64,000 bases of DNA, taken from contig DCWA01000006.1 in assembly GCA_002327445.1 (NCBI GenBank), forward strand, positions 31,612-95,611, written 5' to 3'. A program made the translations under genes and the position numbers. The notes under the pieces were generated by a model, which made no database searches, was not told where the DNA came from, and was given only the letters and a program-made list of their open reading frames with translations. Source of the DNA: Desulfobacteraceae bacterium UBA2174. Its GTDB lineage: Bacteria > Desulfobacterota > Desulfobacteria > Desulfobacterales > UBA2174. Below are positions 17,212 through 28,536 of the stretch, piece after piece (within the stretch, counting starts at the first letter, position 1; every line of letters starts with the position of its first letter).

Positions 17212-17586
17212 TCACTTGCCGGCGCTTTTCTTGCGCAGTTTGGTCACCGGCTTGGGAGCGGCGGGTTTGACGGCCAGACCGGACTTGCTCCTCTCAACCT
17301 CGAAGGTTTGCCCCTCTTTCAATCCGTAATGATCCACCAGATTTTTGGGGATGATGAGACTGCCGCGCTTGTTGACGATGATGGTGGTCTTGGGGGTTTT
17401 GGGGCCGCTGGGACGGCCACTCTTGATCTCCGGCACGCGCCCCGCACTCATCAACGCATTGGTATATGCGACCTTGAGCTGGGTGGAGGTCTTGAAACCG
17501 AAATGATCCATGATTTCCTTTTGCGGAACTTCATCCAGAACCATTTTCAACAGCGCTTCCTCATCGAACTTTTTTTTCGGCGGCAT
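17212..17586 (-). CDS. AbrB/SpoVT-like DNA-binding domain protein
   Basis: 124 residues starting at an ATG with GAAAGGAG eight bases upstream. The N-terminus is charged (MPPKKKFDEEALLKMVLDEV), with a possible helix-turn-helix (PQKEIMDHFGFKTSTQLKVAY); the C-terminal half is a swapped-hairpin-like segment (IIVNKRGSLIIPKNLVDHYG, then LKEGQTFEVER) ending in a Lys-rich tail. AbrB-like domains bind DNA as dimers, in antitoxins or transition-state regulators; no toxin gene is adjacent. Convergent with the cyclase gene. Confidence 0.75.
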   Translation of the reverse strand: MPPKKKFDEEALLKMVLDEVPQKEIMDHFGFKTSTQLKVAYTNALMSAGRVPEIKSGRPSGPKTPKTTIIVNKRGSLIIPKNLVDHYGLKEGQTFEVERSKSGLAVKPAAPKPVTKLRKKSAGK

Positions 17587-17929
17587 ATTCGTAATCTCCT
17601 TTCGAGGATGATGATGGATAGACACCAGAGCGATAACATAAAATTTTGTCTGTGGCCAGGCTTTATTCGATTTTATTCGTTTTTCGATCTTCTTTCCCTA
17701 ACGTGAATCGAGCCATTCAAAAAAACAGGCCAAACGTACGATACGAAGTTCGGAGTGAACCAATCAGGATGCGCCCGCAATATCCATTTCCGCCGGCCGC
17801 AAAGGCTCAAGGGATGCATGGAGAGGGGATAGAGGCAATTCCTGGTGTGGTAAAAATAAAAATTTGCTGTTATGCTGGCGGCGCCTGGATGATGAGAAGG
17901 GGGTTCACAAGGCGCCGGTCGGCGGGGAG
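17587..17929 (+). other. Divergent intergenic region (343 bases)
   Basis: An AT-richer spacer between the AbrB-like gene and the DUF4139 gene, which face away from each other. It should hold both promoters. AT-rich words (TAAAAATAAAAATTTG and TTATGCT near 17850-17880) are candidates, but no box pair with standard spacing is clear. No gene is seen. Confidence 0.4.
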
Positions 17930-19552
17930 ATGAAGATGCGAATTTTGATGTGGTGGATGGCGGGGATGTGGGCCCTGACGGGATCGGCAACCGCCGCGGT
18001 GGTGCCGTCGAAAATTCGTGAAGTGACGGTTTTTACCGATCATGCGCGGGTCGTGCGAACCGCTGAAATCGAACTCGACACCGGAATGAACCGCATTCAA
18101 TTGGAGGTGACCGCGTTTCAAGTGGATCCGGATACGGTCACCGCACGGGTTTTCGGGGCGGGCGAACTTTACGGGGTCCAGTATCGACAGGTGCCAGTGG
18201 AAACGGCGCCGACCGAGAAAATCAGGATCCTCGAAGAGCGGCTGCGGGAAATGCAGCGCCAGTTGCGGGGATTGACGGACCGTCGGGCCGCGGTGGACAA
18301 GCAGAAAACCTTCCTGGACAGTTTCATCGATTTCGCCGAAGTCCAGGTGCCACGGGAGATGCAGACCCGTTTGCCCGATGTGGCGGCGCTGGAGTCCACG
18401 CTCTCCTTTCTCGATCGCGGCTACTCCCAGGCCGATGAGCGGCTTCAGGCCCTGGACGCGGATATCGAAGCCCTGAAACGGGAAATCGAGCGGCTGGAGC
18501 GGGAACTGGCCGCCCTCCAGGGACGCGGCGCTCCCAGTCTCAAAGTCCTGGAAATCCTTTTCGATTCCCATCGTCGCCAGAAAGTTCGCGTCGAAGCGGC
18601 CTATCAGGTGGCCGGAGCCCGATGGCAGCCATTGTACAGAGCGGCGGTCCCCGAAAGCGCCGCCACGGTGGCCTTGACCCTGATGGCCGATATCCATCAG
18701 AAAAGCGACGAGGATTGGGAAAATGTCTCCCTGACGGTGTCCAATGCCCCGCCGGCGACCGGAGGGCGGCTTCCCGATCTCGATCCCTGGATCGTGGATG
18801 TGCCCCGTCCGCCGGAGCCCTTGGCCGGGCGGCCCCTGGCCGTCGCCAAGCAAACCGATGCGCAGATGGCCGCGGTGCCGACGGAAGCCGCCGCGCCAAT
18901 GGCCGGGGCCGAGGCCCATCGGTCGCTGCTGGCGGTGCATTACACGCTGGCGCAGGCGGTGACGGTGCCGTCGCGGGACCAGGAGACCCTGGTGCCGGTG
19001 TTCACCCGGTCGCTCGCGGGGGATTTTCGCCATTTGACGGTGCCCAAACGGGACCCGCGGGCCCACTTCATCTGCCGCACCCGGGCGGACACCGAGTTGC
19101 TGCCCGGGCCGCTGCACGTGTATTTCGACGGTCGATTCCTCGGCAAGCACCGGATCGAGCCGATGCGCGCCGGCAGAGTCTTTGACCTCAACCTCGGGGT
19201 GAACCGGGGAGTGTTGGTCCGACGCGAAAAAATCGTCGACCGGATCCGGGAAACATTTTTCGGCCGCATCGAGCGCGATATGGTGGTGCGTGAGATCGCG
19301 TACCGGATGGTGCTGGAAAACACCACCGACCGCCCGGTGGTGGTGGATGTGCTCGATCATGTGCCCGTCTCCCGGACGGACCGGATCCGGATCGAGGACG
19401 TGAAATACGCGCCGGAACCGACGGTTCGCGACGATCAGGGACGGGAGGGTGTCCTGCGCTGGGAGCGCTCCCTTGTCCCCGGCGGAAAAGACCAGATCGA
19501 GGTCCGGTTCACCGTGGCGCACACCAAGGATGTCAATTTGCCCGATTTTTGA
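17930..19552 (+). CDS. DUF4139 / mucoidy inhibitor A-like exported protein
   Basis: 540 residues with an N-terminal signal peptide (MRILMWWMAGMWALTGSATAA). An N-terminal beta domain (KIREVTVFTDHARVVRTAEIEL, about 30-90) is followed by a long coiled coil (about 95-215, ILEERLREMQRQLRGLTDRR and ERLERELAALQ) and the C-terminal DUF4139 beta domain (AAYQVAGARWQPLYRAAVP onward). This is the DUF4140-DUF4139 architecture of uncharacterised secreted proteins; the function is unknown. The mid-region is Ala/Pro-rich. ppdK follows after 28 bases, suggesting cotranscription, though no functional link is obvious. Confidence 0.85.
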   Translation: MKMRILMWWMAGMWALTGSATAAVVPSKIREVTVFTDHARVVRTAEIELDTGMNRIQLEVTAFQVDPDTVTARVFGAGELYGVQYRQVPVETAPTEKIRILEERLREMQRQLRGLTDRRAAVDKQKTFLDSFIDFAEVQVPREMQTRLPDVAALESTLSFLDRGYSQADERLQALDADIEALKREIERLERELAALQGRGAPSLKVLEILFDSHRRQKVRVEAAYQVAGARWQPLYRAAVPESAATVALTLMADIHQKSDEDWENVSLTVSNAPPATGGRLPDLDPWIVDVPRPPEPLAGRPLAVAKQTDAQMAAVPTEAAAPMAGAEAHRSLLAVHYTLAQAVTVPSRDQETLVPVFTRSLAGDFRHLTVPKRDPRAHFICRTRADTELLPGPLHVYFDGRFLGKHRIEPMRAGRVFDLNLGVNRGVLVRREKIVDRIRETFFGRIERDMVVREIAYRMVLENTTDRPVVVDVLDHVPVSRTDRIRIEDVKYAPEPTVRDDQGREGVLRWERSLVPGGKDQIEVRFTVAHTKDVNLPDF

Positions 19553-19580
19553 AGAAACAGGAGGCTTTACAGGAGGCGTT

Positions 19581-22334
<2,754 letters not shown>

Positions 22335-22425
22335 CGCCGCTGTCGTCGGGCCGGGCGCCGAGCCGGGGGGTGGCTTGAATCGGGAGGATTCCCAAGAGTG
22401 CGATAAAATTCAAATTCTGAATTCG

Positions 22426-22547
22426 AAGCACGAAATTCGAGACAAATTCAAATTTTCAAAATTCGAATGTTCAAAATCACAGCAGGATTGCCCTGGTTTT
22501 AGATTATGATCATTCGAAGTTGACGACTTGCTTCGGATTTCGTGCTT
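22426..22547. repeat. MITE-like inverted repeat between ppdK and the photolyase remnant
   Basis: 15-bp ends AAGCACGAAATTCGA and TCGGATTTCGTGCTT are inverted with one mismatch and enclose about 92 bases of AT-rich, AAATTC-rich sequence. GC content is far below the flanking genes. It encodes nothing and has no transposase, so a small non-autonomous element or palindromic repeat is likely. Confidence 0.55.
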
Positions 22548-22560
22548 TTTTATTGGCTTT

Positions 22561-23089
22561 TCAGGCGTTTCCGACGCGATCGGCGATCTTGGCCACATAG
22601 GCATCGATATCGCACTTGCGGCGCAACCCGGAAGCCGTCATGGTCCGCACTTTGCCGAAAATCGGCCGCTCGGGCCAAGGGCGGTCGTGGAGGCCGAAGA
22701 TCCAGCCCACACCGGCGTAGCTGTTGGGCTCGCGGCCGTCGAGAAAATACCGGTTGTTGAGCCGGATCAACGTCTCGTAGGCTTCCTCGGGATCCGTTGA
22801 CCAGGCAAGCACCTGCTTGCCCCAGTACATGCGCATGTGGTTGTGCATGAAACCGGTGGTCCGCATCTCGGCCATGGCGGCGTTCCAGTAGGGATCGCGG
22901 GTTGGCTTCAGGATAGCGATCGGTAAGCCCGAAGCAAACTTCCAGCGGCAAGCCGAGCCGGTTGGCTTCGCCGATGGCGTGTGCCAAGGCCGGGTTGTCC
23001 TCGGCGCGCTGGGCCTGTTGCATCCAGTACAGGACGCAGGCGCCGCTGCGGTGGGTGCGCTCGTTGAGGAAGCCGACAGACGCTTCCAT
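22561..23089 (-). pseudogene. Class II DNA photolyase, internally deleted and frameshifted remnant
   Basis: Reading from 23089 the first about 70 residues match the start of class II CPD photolyases (VLYWMQQAQRAEDNPALAHA, VCFGLTDRYPEANP). At about 22895 the match jumps, in a different frame, to the C-terminal end (RDPYWNAAMAEMRTTGFMHN, NRYFLDGREPNSYAG, FGKVR, DIDAYVAKI). Roughly 270-300 residues of the middle, including most of the FAD site, are missing. An intact enzyme has about 450-480 residues and repairs UV-induced pyrimidine dimers with light. The copy is therefore non-functional. It starts 1 base after the response regulator stop codon. Confidence 0.85.
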
Positions 23090-23090
23090 C

Positions 23091-23486
23091 TCAGATTGCC
23101 GGGGAAAGGCCCAGGACCCGGGCGATGCGCGACTTGAGATCGGCGAAGGTGTAGGGCTTCTGAATGTAGCCCACGCAGCCCTGGTTAAGCAGATCGCGCA
23201 CTTCGCTGTCCACCCCGTGGCCGGTGGCCAGCAGGATCTTGAGCTCCGGCGCGACGGTTCGCAGCCGGCGAAAGGTCTCGGCGCCGCTGAGGCCCGGCAT
23301 GATGAGATCCAAAAGCACCAGGCGAACGTGCTGCTTTTCGGCGGCGAGGACTTCCTCGGCCCGCTCACCACTTTCGGCCAAAAGGACGTTGTAGCCGAGC
23401 ATGGTGAGCAATTCCTCGCCGATTTCCCGGATGAACGCTTCGTCATCCACCAGAAGGATCGTCTGCATCTCGGCGGTTTCGGTCAT
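23091..23486 (-). CDS. Single-domain response regulator (CheY-like)
   Basis: 131 residues from the ATG of MTETAEM; GGAG lies upstream. It is a complete receiver: acidic pair in ILLVDDEAF, phospho-Asp in LVLLDLIMPGLSG, Thr in LLATGHG, and Lys in IQKPYTF. There is no output domain. No histidine kinase is adjacent, so its partner must be encoded elsewhere. The longer in-frame extension upstream lacks a domain and is ignored. Confidence 0.88.
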   Translation of the reverse strand: MTETAEMQTILLVDDEAFIREIGEELLTMLGYNVLLAESGERAEEVLAAEKQHVRLVLLDLIMPGLSGAETFRRLRTVAPELKILLATGHGVDSEVRDLLNQGCVGYIQKPYTFADLKSRIARVLGLSPAI

Positions 23487-23693
23487 TGGGAGGTCTCCGT
23501 GAACATCGTGGGCCAGAGGTGGGCGAAGGGGCGCGCGCGGCCGGTCAGGATCCGCCACCCACGGCATGTCGCACATGCCGCAACAGGGCTTGCGCCGCAT
23601 CCGTCGACCTTGTACCATAACACCCCTCGAAAGGACAGAGACAATTGAGACAATGCCGGCGCCCCGCCCGGGGAGCGGCATTCATGGGAGCCG

Positions 23694-24620
23694 ATGATGG
23701 GAAATCAACTCCGCACGACATTTCTTTTGGCTGCCTTGACGGTCCTGGTGGTGCTCATCGGCCAGTGGGTCGGCGGTCGTCAAGGGATGGCGCTGGCCCT
23801 GGTGCTGGCCGCCGTCATGAACTTCGGCAGCTACTGGTTCTCGGACAAGATCGTGCTGGCGATGTACCGGGCCCGTCCGGTCACCGCCGGCCAGGCTCCG
23901 GAGCTATACGCCTTGACCGAACAGTTGGTGCGGCGTGCCGGGCTGCCCATGCCGCGGATCTACCTGATCCCGCAGCCGGCGCCCAACGCCTTTGCCACCG
24001 GGCGCAATCCGGAGCATGCCGTCGTCGCGGTCACCGAGGGATTGGTTCGGCTGATGGATCGCGAAGAGATCGCCGGTGTGATTGCGCATGAATTGGGCCA
24101 TGTGAAAAACCGCGATATTCTGATCGGCTCCATCGCCGCTACCATGGCCGGTGCCGCCATGATGCTGGCCGACATGGCGCGTTGGGCCGCCATTTTCGGC
24201 GGCGGACGGCGCGACGGCGAAAACGGGGGCGGTGGGGGGACCCTTGGGCTCATCGCCATGTCCATTGTGGCGCCCTTGGCCGCCATGCTGATCCAGATGG
24301 CCATTTCCCGGTCGCGCGAATACCTGGCCGACCGCACCGGTGCCCGGATCGCCGGCGGGGGCGAAGGACTGGCCCGGGCGCTGGAAAAGCTCGGCGCCTA
24401 CGCGAGCGGGACCCGTCCGATGGAGGCGTCACCCGCCACCGCCCACATGTTCACGGTCAATCCCCTATCCGGTGGCGGTTTGATGCGCCTGTTCTCCACC
24501 CATCCTCCCCTGGCCGATCGCATTGCCCGCCTCCGGGGACGCGGGGGATCCGGCATGCCGCCGCCTGCCGAACGGGAAGGGGCCGCGGGGAGAGATTTCT
24601 GGGACCGGCTTTCGGGTTGA
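23694..24620 (+). CDS. htpX: HtpX-type membrane zinc metalloprotease
   Basis: 308 residues (M48 family). Two N-terminal membrane helices (about 8-25 and 28-47), the zinc site HELGH in IAGVIAHELGHVKNRD with the downstream Glu in SREYLADRTGA, and two more hydrophobic segments around 140-205. It degrades misfolded inner-membrane proteins, as a partner or back-up for FtsH. A glycine-rich loop (GGGRRDGENGGGGG) precedes the third segment. Ends in DFWDRLSG. Followed by a strong terminator, so probably monocistronic. Confidence 0.95.
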   Translation: MMGNQLRTTFLLAALTVLVVLIGQWVGGRQGMALALVLAAVMNFGSYWFSDKIVLAMYRARPVTAGQAPELYALTEQLVRRAGLPMPRIYLIPQPAPNAFATGRNPEHAVVAVTEGLVRLMDREEIAGVIAHELGHVKNRDILIGSIAATMAGAAMMLADMARWAAIFGGGRRDGENGGGGGTLGLIAMSIVAPLAAMLIQMAISRSREYLADRTGARIAGGGEGLARALEKLGAYASGTRPMEASPATAHMFTVNPLSGGGLMRLFSTHPPLADRIARLRGRGGSGMPPPAEREGAAGRDFWDRLSG

Positions 24621-24628
24621 TCGGAACG

Positions 24629-24684
24629 GGTGCCTCGGACTGATCCGACGGATCCGACCCATCGGTCCGAGGCACCATTTTTTT
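24629..24684 (+). terminator. Intrinsic terminator of htpX
   Basis: A perfect 12-bp stem (GGTGCCTCGGAC with GTCCGAGGCACC) with a 24-nt loop is followed by ATTTTTTT, 9 bases after the htpX stop. Confidence 0.9.
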
Positions 24685-24722
24685 ACCACTGTGCCATTTT
24701 TCAAACTCAAGGAACCAAGCCG

Positions 24723-25367
24723 ATGGGAATCCAGGAACGGAAGGAAAGAGAGCGCGAGCGGCGGCGCCAGGACATCATGGTCGCCGCGCGGAGGGTCTTC
24801 AGCGCTCGGGGCTATGAAAATGCGACCATGGAGGACATCGCCCGGGAGGTGGAGCTGAGCCCCGGCACCTTGTATCTCTACTTCAAGAACAAGGACGATC
24901 TTTACGCGTCCCTCAACGTCCGGGTGTTGCAATTCATGAACGTCAAGCTCGACCATGCCCTTTCCGACAGCCGGCTGGACTTCGACGCCAAGCTCGACCG
25001 GATCTTGGAGGCGATGCTGGAGGTGTACGCCTACGATCCGCTGATTCTCAACAATGTTTTTCACTTGCAGTCCAGCGAGACCCTGAAGAGCGTATCCGGG
25101 GAACTGCTCGAGGAAATCAATGCCTTGAGCCGTCGCGCCCTCAGGACCCTGACCAAGATGTTCGCCGAGGAGATCGAAAAGGGCGCCATCGTGGCGCACA
25201 ATCCCACCGCCTTGGCCGACATGCTCTGGGGGCTGTTTTCCGGCACGGTTCTCTGGGAGGAGACCAAGCGGATGATCAACGCGGAGCGCTATCAGCTCGA
25301 AGAGAACATCCGCATCGGGTTCGATCTGCTGCGGCGCGGTCTGCGGGTGAACCGAGATTTCGATTGA
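24723..25367 (+). CDS. TetR/AcrR-family transcriptional regulator
   Basis: 214 residues from ATG with AAGGAA upstream. The N-terminal helix-turn-helix is typical (IMVAARRVFSARGYENATME then DIAREVELSPGTLYLYFKNK, about residues 18-58), and a helical ligand-binding domain follows. A highly charged start (QERKERERERRRQ) precedes it. Ligand and targets are unknown; neighbours htpX (behind a terminator) and dodecin (own promoter candidate) give little clue. Confidence 0.92.
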   Translation: MGIQERKERERERRRQDIMVAARRVFSARGYENATMEDIAREVELSPGTLYLYFKNKDDLYASLNVRVLQFMNVKLDHALSDSRLDFDAKLDRILEAMLEVYAYDPLILNNVFHLQSSETLKSVSGELLEEINALSRRALRTLTKMFAEEIEKGAIVAHNPTALADMLWGLFSGTVLWEETKRMINAERYQLEENIRIGFDLLRRGLRVNRDFD

Positions 25368-25393
25368 CAGGCGGCCGGGCCGCCTCCTAAGCT
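25364..25393 (+). promoter_or_regulatory. Candidate sigma-70 promoter of the dodecin gene
   Basis: TTGACA at 25364-25369 overlaps the tetR stop; TAAGCT at 25388-25393 follows after 18 bases. The spacer is a perfect 7-bp palindrome (AGGCGGC, CGG, GCCGCCT), which could be an operator, possibly for the upstream TetR protein. Confidence 0.4.
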
Positions 25394-25433
25394 GAAACCA
25401 ACTTTGTCAACCCCAGCGAGAGGAGGTCCGGAG

Positions 25434-25646
25434 ATGAGCAGCAGCGTCTACAAGATCATCGAACTGGTGGGCACGAGTGACAAGACCTGGGAAGAGGCGG
25501 CCGCCGCGGCGGTGGCCAAGGCCGGCAAGAGCCTGCGCGACCTGCGGGTGGCCGAGGTGACCAAGCTCGACATGGTCATCGAAAACGGCCAGGTGGTCCG
25601 CTATCGGGCCCGGGTGGCGCTTTCCTTCAAGTACGAGGACAGTTGA
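25434..25646 (+). CDS. Dodecin (flavin-binding small protein)
   Basis: 70 residues with ribosome binding site AGGAGGT. Pattern VYKIIELVGTSDKTWEEAAAAAV ... LRDLRVAEVTKLDMVIENG ... YRARVALSFKYE is that of dodecins, which form hollow dodecamers storing flavins or CoA and buffering free flavin. The family's flavin-stacking aromatic is Trp in bacteria, and a Trp is present in KTWEEA. Several flavoproteins are encoded in this window, but no direct link is shown. Confidence 0.93.
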   Translation: MSSSVYKIIELVGTSDKTWEEAAAAAVAKAGKSLRDLRVAEVTKLDMVIENGQVVRYRARVALSFKYEDS

Positions 25647-25713
25647 TCCGAGGGCCGGGGCCGCCCTCCCGCGCCGGCCCCGGGCGCCGTTTGACCGGCT
25701 TCCTTTCGAGAAA

Positions 25714-25755
25714 GAGAAAAAAAGGGGGGATGCAGTCGATGCTGCATCCCCCCTT
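25714..25755 (-). terminator. Intrinsic terminator of the HU/tRNA-Val transcript
   Basis: A perfect 14-bp stem (AAGGGGGGATGCAG with CTGCATCCCCCCTT) and a 6-nt loop occupy 25722-25755. On the minus strand the stem is followed by a T-run (TTTTTTTCTC), so it terminates leftward transcription coming through tRNA-Val. Confidence 0.9.
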
Positions 25756-25763
25756 GGCGTTGC

Positions 25764-25838
25764 TGGTGGGCGGTACAGGATTTGAACCTGTGACTTCCAC
25801 CGTGTGAAGGTGGCACTCTCCCACTGAGTTAACCGCCC
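25764..25838 (-). tRNA. tRNA-Val (anticodon CAC)
   Basis: 75 nt. Acceptor stem GGGCGGT pairs with ACCGCCC and the 3' CCA is encoded. The anticodon arm is CCACC-TTCACAC-GGTGG, giving CAC, which reads GUG. The T-arm GGTTCAAATCC is standard. It lies directly downstream of the HU gene on the same strand and upstream of a strong terminator. Confidence 0.96.
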
Positions 25839-25846
25839 GGGAAAGC

Positions 25847-26125
25847 CTATTTGCCGTCGACCTTGTCCTTGAGTTCCTTGCCGACCTTGAAGAAAGGCAG
25901 TTTCTTGGACGGAACGTTGATCTGGGCGCCCGTCTTGGGATTGCGGCCGGTGTAGGCCTTGTAGTGCTTGACGGAGAAGCTGCCGAAGCCGCGGATTTCG
26001 ACCCGGTTGTTGGCCGCCATGGTTTCAGTGATGGTGCCGAACAACGTGTCGACCACGGTTTCGGCTTCCTTGCGGCTCAGGCCGGCCCGGTCTTTGAGGG
26101 CGTTGATCAAATCGGACTTGTTCAT
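25847..26125 (-). CDS. HU/IHF-family DNA-binding protein
   Basis: 92 residues, canonical HU: MNKSDLINALKDRAGLSRKE at the start and the signature GFGSFSVKHYKAYTGRNPKTG near residues 46-66. A typical bacterial housekeeping nucleoid protein, closer to the consensus than the copy at 3346. It has its own promoter candidate at 26185-26213 and precedes tRNA-Val in the same transcript. Confidence 0.96.
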   Translation of the reverse strand: MNKSDLINALKDRAGLSRKEAETVVDTLFGTITETMAANNRVEIRGFGSFSVKHYKAYTGRNPKTGAQINVPSKKLPFFKVGKELKDKVDGK

Positions 26126-26184
26126 GCGGTTTCCCCCGGCGTTGTTCCCGTAAGTATCTCAATGTGCCGGTTTAATTTTGGCTC

Positions 26185-26213
26185 ACTATGGGCGTTGCAG
26201 CCGGCAAAGTCAA
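26185..26213 (-). promoter_or_regulatory. Candidate sigma-70 promoter of the HU gene
   Basis: On the minus strand TTGACT (26213-26208) is followed after 17 bases by CATAGT (26190-26185). It overlaps the end of scpB and lies about 60 bases before the HU start codon. Confidence 0.5.
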
Positions 26214-26788
26214 GGGTTTTTTCCGTCCTGCGGCGCCTTTGGCGGCCTGTCGGTTCCCGGCGTCTCCGGCGCCAACTCCAGAATTTCCCTCAGGGTGGGC
26301 AAATCCTTCAGATCGCGCAGTTCGAAGGCCTCCAAAAACTGCCGGGTCGTCCCGTAGATCAGGGGACGGCCGGGGATTTCCTTGCGGCCCATCACCCGGA
26401 TGAGCCGGCGTTCGAGGAGCAGGCGCAGGACCCCGCCGCAGTCCACCCCGCGCAGCGTTTCGATTTCGACCCGCATGATCGGCTGACGGTAGGCGACGAT
26501 GGCCAGGGTCTCCAGGGCGGCGCGGCTCAAACGCTCGCTGCCGCCGCCTTTGAGGCGCCGGATCCAGGGATGGAAGCAGGGGCGGGTGCGCAACTGGTAG
26601 CCGCCGGCGACCTCCTGGAGATAAAAGCCGCCCCCGCGGGCTTCGTACTCGGCAGCCAAAGATTCCAAGGCTTCCCGAATGGCTGCCGGTTCCACTGCAT
26701 CAAGCACGCCGCGCAGGGTTTCCAGGCGCAACGGCTCCTCGGCGGCGAAGAGAAGGCTTTCGATGAGGGCGGGCAGGTCCGGGGTCAT
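26210..26788 (-). CDS. scpB: Segregation and condensation protein B
   Basis: 192 residues of two winged-helix domains: IESLLFAAEEPLRLETLRGV at the start and LSRAALETLAIVAYRQPIMR with IRVMGRKEIPGRPLIYGTT in the second. ScpB dimers bind ScpA and regulate the SMC condensin complex in chromosome organisation. Its start overlaps the end of scpA by 4 bases, giving translational coupling. The Pro-rich tail is disordered. Confidence 0.95.
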   Translation of the reverse strand: MTPDLPALIESLLFAAEEPLRLETLRGVLDAVEPAAIREALESLAAEYEARGGGFYLQEVAGGYQLRTRPCFHPWIRRLKGGGSERLSRAALETLAIVAYRQPIMRVEIETLRGVDCGGVLRLLLERRLIRVMGRKEIPGRPLIYGTTRQFLEAFELRDLKDLPTLREILELAPETPGTDRPPKAPQDGKNP

Positions 26789-27501
26789 CGGTAGAAAATC
26801 CGAATGATGCCGGTTTGGACCTGCTGGACGATCTCGATGAGTTCCAGGCGGGCCATTTCCAGGATGGCGAGAAAGGTGACGATCACGTCCGAACGGGCCA
26901 CCTGACCGTCGAACAGCTCGTCGAAGGCCAGCGATGGATTCTGCTCGAGCCGGTCGACGAGTTGGGCGATGCGGTCCTTGATCGAGATGGCATCGGCGTT
27001 GAGATCCACCTGGTGGACGGGACCGATGCGGTCCAGGATTTTGCGGAAGGCGTCGATGAGTTCGAAGAGCCCGATGTGCACCACCGACGTCTCCGGCGCT
27101 TCGGTCCGGGGAAGTTCTTCCGGCTGGCGCAGGAAGGTGTGCTCACCGAGAAGGTTGCGCCGGGAGAGGGCCTCGGCCGCCTCCTTGAGGCGGAGATATT
27201 CGGTGAGCGGCCGGACGAGATCCAGGCGCGGATCCTCTTCCGGTTCTTCGTCATCGGAATGCACCGGCAGCAGCATTCGCGATTTGATTTGCGCCAGGGT
27301 GGCCGCCATGAGGATGAAGTCCCCGGCCAGGTCGATGTTCAGGGTCTGCATCCATTCGAGGTACTGGAGATATTGCTCAGTGATCAGGGCGATGGGGATG
27401 TCATAGATGTCCACCTCGTTTTTGCGGATCAGGTGGATCAACAGGTCCATCGGTCCTTCGAAGATGTGCTCCACCCGCACGGCATAGTCGGTGCTCTGCA
27501 T
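26785..27501 (-). CDS. scpA: Segregation and condensation protein A
   Basis: 238 residues of the kleisin family. The N-terminal VRVEHIFEGPMDLLIHLIRK, then DIYDIPIALITEQYLQYLEW, matches the family's SMC-neck-binding domain; the C-terminal winged helix (VTFLAILEMARLELIEIVQQ) binds the SMC head. Together with ScpB it closes the SMC ring. No smc gene is in the window. It lies 21 bases after trpS and overlaps scpB. Confidence 0.95.
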   Translation of the reverse strand: MQSTDYAVRVEHIFEGPMDLLIHLIRKNEVDIYDIPIALITEQYLQYLEWMQTLNIDLAGDFILMAATLAQIKSRMLLPVHSDDEEPEEDPRLDLVRPLTEYLRLKEAAEALSRRNLLGEHTFLRQPEELPRTEAPETSVVHIGLFELIDAFRKILDRIGPVHQVDLNADAISIKDRIAQLVDRLEQNPSLAFDELFDGQVARSDVIVTFLAILEMARLELIEIVQQVQTGIIRIFYR

Positions 27502-27522
27502 GGCGGATCGCTCCGGGGGCGC

Positions 27523-28536
27523 TCAATCCCCCACCGCACGGATGCCCACCGCCCGGCGCACCGCCTCGAGCATGGGGCGGCTGTGGGCGCGTGCCTTTTC
27601 CGCGCCCCGGGCCAGCAGCCGCTCCACATGCCCCGGGTCGGTCATCAGGGCCTCGTAGCGCCGCCGCGGTTCGGCCAAAAGGGCGTTGAGGTACTCGAAG
27701 AGCGTCTGCTTCATTTCGCCCCAGCCGATGCCGGAAGCGTAACACCGACGCAAATCGGCGGTTTCCGCGGGGGTGGCGAAAGCCTGGTAGATCTGAAACA
27801 GGGTGCAGGTTTCCGGGTCCTTGGGCGCCTCGGGGGGCAGGCTGTTGGTGGTGATTTTCATGATGAGCTGGCGCAGCTTTTTTTCCGGGGCGAAGAGGGG
27901 AATGGTGTTGTTGTAACTCTTGCTCATCTTGCGGCCGTCCAGCCCGGACAGGACGGCGGCCCGTTCGTTGATCTCGGCTTCGGGGAGCACGAAGAGCGGC
28001 CCGTAGAGGTGGTTGAATCGGGCCGCGATGTCCCGGGCCATCTCCAGATGCTGGATCTGATCCTTGCCCACCGGCACGCGATTGGCCCGGAACATCAGGA
28101 TGTCGGCGGCCATGAGGATCGGGTAGCAGAACAGCCCCATGGTGATGCCCTTGTCCGGGTCCTTGCTGCCGCCGGCTTCGTTTTCCGCCACGGCGGCCTT
28201 GTAGGCGTGGGCCCGGTTCATCAGGCCCTTGGCGGTGACGCAGGAGAGGATCCAGGTCAGTTCGAGGATTTCCGGAATGTCCGACTGGCGGTAAAAAATA
28301 CTGCGCTCGGTGTCCAGCCCCAGCGCGATCCAGGTGGCGGCCACCTCCAGGCTCGAACGGTTGACGCGTTCGGGGTCCTGGCACTTGATGATCGAATGGT
28401 AGTCGGCCAGAAAATAGAAGGAAGCCACTTCCGGGTTGGCGCTGGCTGCAATGGCCGGACGGATGGCACCGACGTAGTTTCCCAGGTGGGGGGTGCCGGT
28501 GGTGGTGATGCCGGTGAGAACGATCTGCTGGGTCAT
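27523..28536 (-). CDS. trpS: Tryptophanyl-tRNA synthetase
   Basis: 337 residues, class I synthetase charging tRNA-Trp. HIGH-like motif in TGTPHLGNYVGAIRPA near residues 12-27, KMSKS in GLDGRKMSKSYNNTIPLF near 198, and family stretches ILSCVTAKGLMNRAHAYK and PVGKDQIQHLEMARDIAARF. Size is normal. Start overlaps the stop of the upstream nucleotidyltransferase gene by 4 bases (ATGA). Confidence 0.97.
   Translation of the reverse strand: MTQQIVLTGITTTGTPHLGNYVGAIRPAIAASANPEVASFYFLADYHSIIKCQDPERVNRSSLEVAATWIALGLDTERSIFYRQSDIPEILELTWILSCVTAKGLMNRAHAYKAAVAENEAGGSKDPDKGITMGLFCYPILMAADILMFRANRVPVGKDQIQHLEMARDIAARFNHLYGPLFVLPEAEINERAAVLSGLDGRKMSKSYNNTIPLFAPEKKLRQLIMKITTNSLPPEAPKDPETCTLFQIYQAFATPAETADLRRCYASGIGWGEMKQTLFEYLNALLAEPRRRYEALMTDPGHVERLLARGAEKARAHSRPMLEAVRRAVGIRAVGD

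Noticed and set aside
22401..22509. Short peptide-coding frames inside the AT-rich palindrome
   Set aside because: Composition is that of the repeat (Lys/Phe/Ser-rich from AAATTC words), with no ribosome binding site.
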